Assembly: GCA_007135635.1 (NCBI GenBank)
Contig: SLIO01000039.1
Coordinates: 1 to 10,598, forward strand
DNA from: Methylomicrobium sp.
GTDB taxonomy: Bacteria; Pseudomonadota; Gammaproteobacteria; Methylococcales; Methylomonadaceae
Reading direction: 5' to 3'
DNA length: 10,598 nucleotides
Below the pieces are notes generated by a model. It did no database searches, was not told where the DNA came from, and was given only the letters and a program-made list of their open reading frames with translations. Of the stretch, positions 5,296 through 10,598 are shown in pieces. Within the stretch, counting starts at the first letter, position 1, and every line of letters starts with the position of its first letter. Both the position numbers and the translations under genes were made by a program.

Positions 5296-6162
5296 TTACA
5301 TCATGTAAACAAAGACAAATAACCCCAGCCAAACGACGTCCACAAAATGCCAGTACCAAGCAGCTGCTTCAAATGCGAAATGATTTTCCGGTTTAAAATG
5401 ACCCTTCCAGCTGCGGAACAATACCACAGAAAGAATAATTGCACCGACACAAACGTGTAAACCATGGAAGCCGGTTAACATAAAGAATGTCGATCCGTAA
5501 ATACCTGAACCTAGGGTCAACCCCATTTCGGTATATGCTTCGTGATATTCCATAGCTTGTAAGCCGACAAACAGAAAACCCAACGTAACCGTCGCAATCA
5601 GGCCTTTAATGAGCTGATCGCGGTTTTTTGCCAACAAACCATGATGCGCCCAAGTACAAGTCACACCGCTGGTCAACAAAATTAATGTGTTTAAAAAGGG
5701 TAAGCCCCAAGTACCCATCGGTTCGAATTCACCGCCGATTTCGCCGGGTCCGTTGGTCGGCCACATCGCTTCGAATGCCGGCCACAAGGTTTCATGAGTC
5801 GAACGTCCTGGACCGTCGCCGAAACCACCGAGCCAAGGCACTGAAAGGTTTCGCGTATACCATAAGGTTCCGAAGAATACCGCAAAGAACATGACTTCCG
5901 AAAATATGAACCACATCATGCCCATGCGATAGGAAATACCGACTTGAGTGCTGTACATTCCCGATTCGCTTTCAACGGCCTGAAGCGTAAACCAGCCGGC
6001 CAGCATGATAATAAAAACGACTAAGCCCATAATCATCATCGCCGGGCCGATCGAGGAGCCATTTAACACATTGGCAAATCCTGCCAGAGTGATCATAAGA
6101 CCAACCGTACCGATAATCGGCCAGGTCGCCTTATGAGGAATGTAATAAGCGTTTGTAGACAT
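5296..6162 (-). CDS. coxC: Cytochrome c oxidase subunit III
   Basis: Subunit III of the aa3-type oxidase, an integral membrane protein that stabilises subunit I and the proton-uptake path. The 288-residue product shows the family pattern of seven membrane helices. Signatures are WFIFSEVMFF (84-93) with the conserved Glu89, TWAHHGLL (170-177), TGFHGLHV (230-237) and AAAWYWHFVDVVWLGLF (266-282). The loop at 105-155 is the expected extension between helices of the gammaproteobacterial type. The ATG at 6162 is preceded on the minus strand by the purine-rich AGGGGAAGG, a good ribosome binding site. It begins 9 nt after the ctaG stop, so the genes are cotranscribed, and it ends at the strong terminator at 5241-5273. 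Confidence 0.97.
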   Translation of the reverse strand: MSTNAYYIPHKATWPIIGTVGLMITLAGFANVLNGSSIGPAMMIMGLVVFIIMLAGWFTLQAVESESGMYSTQVGISYRMGMMWFIFSEVMFFAVFFGTLWYTRNLSVPWLGGFGDGPGRSTHETLWPAFEAMWPTNGPGEIGGEFEPMGTWGLPFLNTLILLTSGVTCTWAHHGLLAKNRDQLIKGLIATVTLGFLFVGLQAMEYHEAYTEMGLTLGSGIYGSTFFMLTGFHGLHVCVGAIILSVVLFRSWKGHFKPENHFAFEAAAWYWHFVDVVWLGLFVFVYMM

Positions 6163-6171
6163 AACCTTCCC

Positions 6172-6723
6172 CTATTTTTGCTTTTTTGCTGTTAATTCAG
6201 TGTTATCGAAAAATGTGTATGCAAGCGTGATTATTTTGTACTTTTTAGGCAGTTTCGGATCTACGACGAAACGAACCGGCATCGTTTTAGATTCATGAGC
6301 TTCGAAACTTTGCTCGTCAAAACAAAAACATTGCGTCTTTGTGAAAAATTCCGCAGCCAGACCCGGCGTAATACTGGGGATCGCCCGGGCAATCATCGGC
6401 TTATCGGTAAGGTTTTCGGCATAAAAATTAACCGTATAATATTGTCCGGGATGCACCTTCATTTTGTAGGTCTCGGCACGAAACGCCATCGGCGCGGCTT
6501 GGTTCAACGAAGTTACAAACTCAACGGTCACTTCACGGCTTACATCGATATCGCGTGCCGTTTCTGCTGCCGCAACCGAGGCCGTTTTGCCGTTCAGCCC
6601 CGTTATGTCACAAAATACATCATAAATCGGGACCAGAACATAACCGAAACCGAACATGCCCACCGCAATCAATACTAAATTGCGGACCAGTTTTCTGTTT
6701 TTTTGCTTCGTATCATTATTCAT
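6172..6723 (-). CDS. ctaG: CtaG/Cox11 copper chaperone for cytochrome c oxidase
   Basis: CtaG/Cox11 delivers copper to the CuB centre of subunit I. The 183-residue protein has a cytoplasmic basic N-terminus, one membrane helix (about 13-31) and a periplasmic immunoglobulin-like domain. The copper motif CFCF (Cys132 and Cys134) and the conserved juxtamembrane Cys38 in [12 protein letters not shown] are present, as are HPGQ (91-94) and the late LAYTFFD strand (167-173). All copper-binding Cys are intact. Its ATG overlaps the TAA of the 31-codon gene upstream by one base (TAATG), so translation is coupled. The position between coxA and coxC is standard for proteobacterial oxidase operons. Confidence 0.96.
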   Translation of the reverse strand: MNNDTKQKNRKLVRNLVLIAVGMFGFGYVLVPIYDVFCDITGLNGKTASVAAAETARDIDVSREVTVEFVTSLNQAAPMAFRAETYKMKVHPGQYYTVNFYAENLTDKPMIARAIPSITPGLAAEFFTKTQCFCFDEQSFEAHESKTMPVRFVVDPKLPKKYKIITLAYTFFDNTELTAKKQK

Positions 6724-6818
6724 TACGAAATAGCTCTTAAAACCGCAAATACGTATATCGCAATCGCCACAGCGACCAGCAAAACTGCTGTAAAAATATT
6801 CTTTGTCTTCGTATTCAT
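6723..6818 (-). CDS. Small membrane peptide, probable cytochrome oxidase small assembly protein
   Basis: A 31-residue reading frame runs from ATG 6818-6816 to TAA 6725-6723. The peptide has a short basic N-terminus (MNTKTKNIF) and then a single hydrophobic helix (about residues 9-27, rich in Ala, Val, Ile). Proteobacterial oxidase operons often have such a tiny one-helix gene between coxA and ctaG, annotated as cytochrome oxidase small assembly protein. The position, size and TAATG coupling to ctaG all fit. A GGTGGTGAT stretch directly before the ATG may serve as ribosome binding site. Chance frames are a concern at this length, but the hydrophobic profile and the exact stop-start overlap make a real gene likely. 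Function is not known from the sequence. Confidence 0.75.
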   Translation of the reverse strand: MNTKTKNIFTAVLLVAVAIAIYVFAVLRAIS

Positions 6819-6828
6819 ATCACCACCA

Positions 6829-6854
6829 CTTTGCCCGCCGCTAGGCGGACAAAG
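6829..6854 (-). promoter_or_regulatory. Intercistronic hairpin between coxA and the small membrane peptide gene
   Basis: In minus-strand RNA CUUUGUCCGCC (6854-6844) pairs with GGCGGGCAAAG (6839-6829) over 11 bp with one G-U pair and a 4-nt loop. It lies between the coxA stop and the next start, ending 10 nt before that ATG. No T-run follows, so it is not a terminator. It may protect the coxBA 3' end from exonucleases or limit translation of the downstream genes, setting a higher level for CoxB/CoxA than for CtaG. Confidence 0.6.
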
Positions 6855-6905
6855 TCACTGAGAAAAGTCCATCCCTGTACAGAATCGGTCACATCCGCAA
6901 TCCGA

Positions 6906-8513
6906 TTAGAAATGCTCGGTTGGAATTTCTTTCGGAGGAGTCGTGAACGTATGGTATGGCAGCGGAGATGGCAAGGTCCATTCCAAGCTATGTTTGGATG
7001 CATCTTCCCAAACCTCATCGGTTACTTTTTCACCGGTTCCGCCACGAATCGTTTTGATAACGATGTACAAAAACAGTAACTGACTGAAACCGAATACGAA
7101 GGCACCGATACTCGATACCATGTTCCAATCGGCAAATTGCACGGCATAGTCAGGGATACGACGCGGCATGCCGGCCAACCCCAAGAAATGCTGAGGAAAG
7201 AATAATACGTTGACCGAAATCGCAGACAACCAGAAATGCAGTTGACCCAATTTCTCGTCATACATATTGCCGGTCCATTTCGGCAGCCAGAAATAAGCCG
7301 CAGCCATCAAGATGAAAACCGAAGCAGGTACCAGTGTGTAATGGAAATGTGCAACTATGAAGTAGGTATCGTGATATTGGAAATCCGAAGGCGCAACTGA
7401 CATCATTAAACCCGTAAAACCGCCTAAGGTAAATAAAACGACGAATGCAATCGAAAATAGCATCGGCGTTTCAAAGGTCATCGAGCCTTTCCACATCGTC
7501 GCGGTCCAGTTAAAAACTTTTACGCCCGTCGGAATCGCAATCAGCATCGTTGCATACATGAAGTAAAGCTCTCCGGCGATCGGCATGCCAACCGTGAACA
7601 TGTGGTGAGCCCATACTATGAACGACAGAAATGCAATCGATGCGGTCGCGTAGACCATCGAGCTATAACCGAACAACGGCTTACGCGCGAAGACAGGAAT
7701 GATCGTTGAAGCGACACCGAAAGTCGGCAAAATCATTACATAAACTTCAGGATGACCGAAGAACCAGAAGATGTGTTGATACAGAACCGGGTCGCCGCCA
7801 CCGGCCGCGTTGAAGAAACTGGTATCGAAGAAACGGTCGGTCAACAACATAGTTACCGCACCGGCAAAAACCGGCATGACCGCGATCAGCAGGAACGCAG
7901 TAATTAACCAGGTCCAGACGAACAGCGGCATTTTCATCAAAGTCATGCCGGGCGCGCGCATGTTGAAGATGGTTGCGATAATGTTGATCGCACCCATGAT
8001 TGAAGAGATACCGAGCAAATGCACTGAGAAAATCGCGAACGGCAATGCAGCGCCAGTTTGTAACACTAAAGGCGGATAAAGTGTCCAGCCCGAAGCCGGA
8101 GCGCCACCTTCCATAAACAATGTACTCGCGAGCAACAAAGCACCAGCTACTAACAGCCAGAAACTCATGTTATTCATGCGCGGCAAAGCCATATCGGGCG
8201 CACCGATCATTAAAGGGATCATCCAGTTGGCTAATCCAACAAATGCCGGCATAACCGCACCGAATACCATGATCAACGCATGCATCGTTGTCATTGAATT
8301 GAAGAACTGGGGCTCAACGAACTGCAAACCCGGTTCGAACAATTCGGCACGGATGACCAAAGCCATCGCGCCACCTAGAAAAAACATCGCTAAAGAAAAC
8401 ACCAAATACAATGTACCGATGTCCTTGTGGTTGGTGGTAATGATCCATCTTAACAGCCCTTTTTCCGGACCGTGGTCGTGATGATCGTCATGTTCAGCTA
8501 CTACCGCAGACAT
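6906..8513 (-). CDS. coxA: Cytochrome c oxidase subunit I (aa3-type, A-family heme-copper oxidase)
   Basis: Catalytic subunit that reduces O2 to water and pumps protons. The 535-residue protein has the normal length and all redox residues. Low-spin heme ligands are His78 ([10 protein letters not shown]) and His391. The high-spin heme ligand is His389 (VAHFHYTL). CuB ligands are His254, His303 and His304, with the cross-linked Tyr258 in GHPEVY and WAHHMF. D-channel residues lie at Asn96, Asp107 ([12 protein letters not shown]) and Asn114. Glu256 is in GHPEVY, as in A1-type enzymes, and Lys332 (TGVKVFNW) marks the K-channel. A His/Asp-rich N-terminus (EHDDHHDHG, residues 7-15) precedes the first helix. 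AGAGG at 8525-8521, 7 nt before the ATG, is a good ribosome binding site. It follows coxB by 52 nt. Confidence 0.98.
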   Translation of the reverse strand: MSAVVAEHDDHHDHGPEKGLLRWIITTNHKDIGTLYLVFSLAMFFLGGAMALVIRAELFEPGLQFVEPQFFNSMTTMHALIMVFGAVMPAFVGLANWMIPLMIGAPDMALPRMNNMSFWLLVAGALLLASTLFMEGGAPASGWTLYPPLVLQTGAALPFAIFSVHLLGISSIMGAINIIATIFNMRAPGMTLMKMPLFVWTWLITAFLLIAVMPVFAGAVTMLLTDRFFDTSFFNAAGGGDPVLYQHIFWFFGHPEVYVMILPTFGVASTIIPVFARKPLFGYSSMVYATASIAFLSFIVWAHHMFTVGMPIAGELYFMYATMLIAIPTGVKVFNWTATMWKGSMTFETPMLFSIAFVVLFTLGGFTGLMMSVAPSDFQYHDTYFIVAHFHYTLVPASVFILMAAAYFWLPKWTGNMYDEKLGQLHFWLSAISVNVLFFPQHFLGLAGMPRRIPDYAVQFADWNMVSSIGAFVFGFSQLLFLYIVIKTIRGGTGEKVTDEVWEDASKHSLEWTLPSPLPYHTFTTPPKEIPTEHF

Positions 8514-8565
8514 ATTGTTACCTCTATTAATTTTAAAAAGATTAGAATTTGAATAAAGTTAAGAA

Positions 8566-9735
8566 TTACTCTTCATCATCCTCATCTTCATCTTCATCCG
8601 CCGGCGCGGATGATTTCAAAGACTTAATCGCAGCGGGCTGAACCGAATCGCCCACCGAATTACCTAATGCGTTGCGGGTATACGTGACGACCGCAGCAAA
8701 TTCGGTTTCGCTTAGCATTTGTCCAAATGCAGGCATCATACCTTTACCGTTATAAATTAGATCAATCTGCGCATCGATATCACCCGTCACTACAGAGCTT
8801 CCGGTCAAAGCGGGGAATGCGCCTTCCATGCCCGCACCGTCAGCCATGTGGCACGAAGCGCAATTATTGGCATACACGGTTTCACCCTTGGCCATCAACT
8901 CATCAGCCGTCCATTCTTTATCGGCCAATTGTTTTTCGGCTTCGGCGCCCGCCTTCTGAGATTCAACCCAGGCATCGTAGTTGTCTTGTTCCATCGCGAT
9001 AACGACGATCGGCATGAAGCCATGATCCTTACCGCACAACTCGGCGCATTGTCCGCGATAAGTTCCGGCTTTCTCGACATACGTCCAGGCTTCATTGATA
9101 AAGCCTGGAATCGTATCTTTTTTCCAGCCTAAATCAGGAACCCACCAGGAATGCTGCACATCGGCCGCAGTGAATAAAAAGCGAATTTTTGTATTGACCG
9201 GAACGACTAAGGGATGATCGACGTCCAACAAATAATGCGGCACCGATCTTGGGTCAATTCCGGATCCGAGTTGGCGAGCCCTGTTGCTGGCTTCGTCCAG
9301 GCTGCTGAAAAAATGAATGCCATTATCCAGGTATTCATATTCCCACTTCCATTGCCAGCCAGTGACCTTGATCGACATATCCGCGTCTTGAACATCGTCC
9401 ATATCAAGCATCGTTTTTGTGGCTGGAATTGCCATGCCAATCAAGATCAAAGTCGGAATGATCGTCCAGATAATCTCGACCTTGGTGCTTTCATGAAATT
9501 GAGAAGCCACATGCCCTTTTGATTTACGATGGTGGTAAATTGAATAGAACATTGTGCCAAACACGGCCAATCCGATGAACACGCAGATCCATAAGATCAG
9601 CATATGCAAATCATATACTTCTTGACTGATCTGAGTCACGCCTTGCCTCAGATTCAGGGTATATTCGGCCTTTGCAGTCCCTAGTCCCAAGGACATCAAG
9701 AACAGGCTTGCGAACAGTTGCTTGGTTTTCTTCAC
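8566..9735 (-). CDS. coxB: Cytochrome c oxidase subunit II with CuA domain and C-terminal cytochrome c domain
   Basis: Subunit II accepts electrons at CuA and passes them to subunit I; here a cytochrome c is fused on (caa3-like). A Sec signal peptide is likely (cleavage after AKA, about residue 23). Two membrane helices follow (about 44-66 and 87-106). The CuA domain has ligands His195 (QHSWW), Cys230, Glu232, Cys234, His238 and Met241 in GQCAELCGKDHGFM. The heme c site is CASCH (292-296), with Met333 or Met334 in KGMMPAFG as distal ligand. The C-terminus is a run of Asp/Glu (residues 380-389) after SLKSSAPA. The start is a GTG supported by GGGAGG 7 nt upstream (9748-9743) and by the signal peptide that follows. 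It is the first gene of the oxidase operon. Confidence 0.97.
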   Translation of the reverse strand: MKKTKQLFASLFLMSLGLGTAKAEYTLNLRQGVTQISQEVYDLHMLILWICVFIGLAVFGTMFYSIYHHRKSKGHVASQFHESTKVEIIWTIIPTLILIGMAIPATKTMLDMDDVQDADMSIKVTGWQWKWEYEYLDNGIHFFSSLDEASNRARQLGSGIDPRSVPHYLLDVDHPLVVPVNTKIRFLFTAADVQHSWWVPDLGWKKDTIPGFINEAWTYVEKAGTYRGQCAELCGKDHGFMPIVVIAMEQDNYDAWVESQKAGAEAEKQLADKEWTADELMAKGETVYANNCASCHMADGAGMEGAFPALTGSSVVTGDIDAQIDLIYNGKGMMPAFGQMLSETEFAAVVTYTRNALGNSVGDSVQPAAIKSLKSSAPADEDEDEDDEE

Positions 9736-9742
9736 GGAGCAG

Positions 9743-9748
9743 CCTCCC
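9743..9748 (-). promoter_or_regulatory. Ribosome binding site deciding the GTG start of coxB
   Basis: GGGAGG on the minus strand lies 7 nt before GTG 9735-9733. The GTG is followed directly by a basic stretch and a hydrophobic signal sequence, which supports this non-ATG start. Confidence 0.85.
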
Positions 9749-10042
9749 GGTGGTAGTTAGAAACTCTTGTATGCAATGGGTAAAAATTTTTTTGTAACGT
9801 TATCAGCGCCAGTCGTTTTAAAATCAGGAAATCTATAGTTTGAATTTCTGACGGCTAGGACCTTTTCCTAGATCAATAAGTTTCTCTCGCTGTTCAGCTA
9901 CATTTATCCGGGGCTCAAAGCAAATCAAAATTCGCTAATTTCCCTGTTTTTATAATAACTATATCTAAAAAAGCAGAATTTTAACCCATGATGAGACGGT
10001 AAGCCAGAAGTGCTTTGCCAACACCTTAAAACAAACGCGCAC
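9749..10042. other. Upstream region of coxB, promoter not resolved
   Basis: About 290 bp of AT-rich sequence precede coxB on the minus strand. The oxidase operon promoter must lie here or further upstream, but I find no convincing pair of -35 and -10 boxes: TATTAT near 9950 has no matching -35. The only clear structure is the palindrome at 9855-9871. No gene is supported. Confidence 0.5.
9855..9871. promoter_or_regulatory. Palindrome CTAGGA-N5-TCCTAG upstream of coxB, possible operator
   Basis: CTAGGA (9855-9860) and TCCTAG (9866-9871) form a perfect 6-bp inverted repeat separated by 5 nt, about 120-135 bp before the coxB start. The size suits a dimeric regulator, but I do not recognise a known binding site and a chance palindrome is possible. 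Confidence 0.3.
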
Positions 10043-10074
10043 AAAAAAGCCCGTGACTCCCCCTTCAAGGGCTT
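10043..10074 (-). terminator. Probable intrinsic terminator downstream of the bacteriohemerythrin gene
   Basis: On the minus strand AAGCCC (10074-10069) pairs with GGGCTT (10052-10047) around a 16-nt loop, and a T-run (10048-10043) follows. The stem is only 6 bp with a long loop, so strength is moderate. It lies about 150 nt past the bacteriohemerythrin stop and would insulate the oxidase operon from it. Confidence 0.55.
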
Positions 10075-10222
10075 CGATGGTCTGCATTTTCACCAGTCGC
10101 CCCGGACTGACAGTCTTCATCGACAGTGACTTAAACCGTCAACTTAAACCACAAGCGTACCGAAAACCTTGAAAAAGATGCCGACTCTTTGTTGAAAAAT
10201 CCTCAATTCACTTTTTCATCAA
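10075..10222. other. Gap between the bacteriohemerythrin end and its probable terminator
   Basis: No supported gene. It contains a CAGTC/GACTG hairpin (10095-10110) and a short near-tandem repeat in which ACTTAAACC occurs twice (about 10128-10150). These could be remnants of a mobile element, but I recognise no transposase sequence or element ends. Confidence 0.4.
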
Positions 10223-10598
10223 TTAACTCAAAACGGCAGCATAGCCTCTATCGAAAGTTGGAATGTGACTTTCCAGCCAACTCTTAACCATTTGCTCCAC
10301 TTCATCAGTTACATTGGCTTCGCCAGCATGGAATTTTTTTGTAGATCGGCACATGTACCTACTAATGCCTCATGTTCGGCTTTATGTGCGGCCAATCCGG
10401 CAAATACTGCCGCTGCCGCTGCCATTTCTTTTTCTTCATGCGCAAAATGCCCTACAACATAGGTAATTAAATCATTTAGTTGCGCGCCAATTGCGGATCT
10501 TTCCGCACAGCCTGTCGCCAAATCGAAAATTTATTGAGTTTGTCGAACAAAACTTTATGTTCATCGTCGGCAAAACCGACATTGGTGCCGAATTGATC
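10223..10598 (-). pseudogene. Bacteriohemerythrin, 5' end outside the window, broken by two single-base frameshifts
   Basis: Hemerythrin-domain proteins bind O2 at a di-iron site; in methanotrophs bacteriohemerythrin is linked to O2 supply for particulate methane monooxygenase. The reading starts in one frame (QFGTNVGFADDEHKVLFDKL), shifts near 10530, continues (ATGCAERSAIGAQLND..., HFAHEEKEM, HKAEHEAL), shifts again near 10334-10340, and ends KFHAGEANVTDEVEQM..., WLESHIPTFDRGY, with TAA at 10225-10223. Across the frames every expected iron ligand is present: His in DDEHK, His and Glu in HFAHEE, two His in HKAEH, His in SHI and Asp in FDRGY. Each break is repaired by adding one A (minus strand), at AATAAATTTT and at a 7-base A run. 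Full ligand conservation points to a very recent loss or to homopolymer sequencing errors. As written, the longest intact piece is 70 codons from a TTG. Confidence 0.85.

Noticed and set aside
7810..8481. Plus-strand frames opposite coxA
   Set aside because: They are antisense shadows of the strongly conserved subunit I gene, with no ribosome binding sites or recognisable products.
9795..9822. Sigma-54-like site TGGCGC...GTTAC upstream of coxB (minus strand)
   Set aside because: The required GC at the -12 element is missing (GT instead), so the match is too weak to call.
9965..10120. A 51-codon minus-strand frame beginning MKTVSPGRLVK
   Set aside because: It lacks a ribosome binding site, resembles no family I know, and runs through the probable terminator at 10043-10074.

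Overview
The window looks like a chromosomal segment from a gammaproteobacterium. The order coxB-coxA-small ORF-ctaG-coxC, then a convergent DUF2909 gene, SURF1, a SCO-like gene and ctaA, matches the cytochrome c oxidase locus known from Pseudomonas and relatives. The bacteriohemerythrin remnant and the hairpin-rich intergenic repeats (GTTCCCACGC / GCGTGGGAAC type) would fit a methanotroph-like Methylococcales member. That placement is inference; no taxonomic marker gene is present.

Layout, right to left, almost all on the minus strand. At 10598-10223 is a bacteriohemerythrin gene running in from outside the window. It keeps its iron ligands but is broken by two single-base frameshifts. A 487-bp gap (9736-10222) holds a probable terminator and the unassigned promoter region of the oxidase genes. 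Next come coxB (with a C-terminal cytochrome c domain), coxA, a 31-residue membrane peptide, ctaG and coxC, closed by a strong terminator at 5241-5273. The gap at 4773-5240 is a dense mosaic of hairpins and repeats. The only complete plus-strand gene, a DUF2909 twin-transmembrane protein, converges on coxC and diverges from SURF1. SURF1, a SCO-like thioredoxin-fold protein and the ctaA position follow in a tight minus-strand series.

The main surprise is at the ctaA position. Reading continues without a stop from a complete eight-helix CtaA/COX15-type membrane domain (residues about 1-325) into a complete FtsY SRP-receptor NG domain (about 361-666). This gives one predicted 666-residue protein. 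It is followed 4 nt later by ftsE and then ftsX. The classical ftsYEX division/secretion operon is therefore joined to the end of the oxidase assembly operon, and the usual downstream gene cyoE/ctaB is not between them. The CtaA half keeps the C-terminal heme-ligand histidines and both cysteine pairs but has lost both N-terminal (catalytic-side) histidines. It may now act as a membrane anchor or heme-b-only module rather than as a heme A synthase.

Working together: CoxA/B/C form an aa3-type oxidase with a fused cytochrome c. CtaG, SURF1 and perhaps the SCO-like protein and the small peptide assist metal and heme insertion. FtsY docks ribosomes carrying SRP substrates at the membrane, and FtsEX controls septal peptidoglycan hydrolysis. 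Shared transcription would link respiratory-complex assembly with membrane-protein targeting and division.
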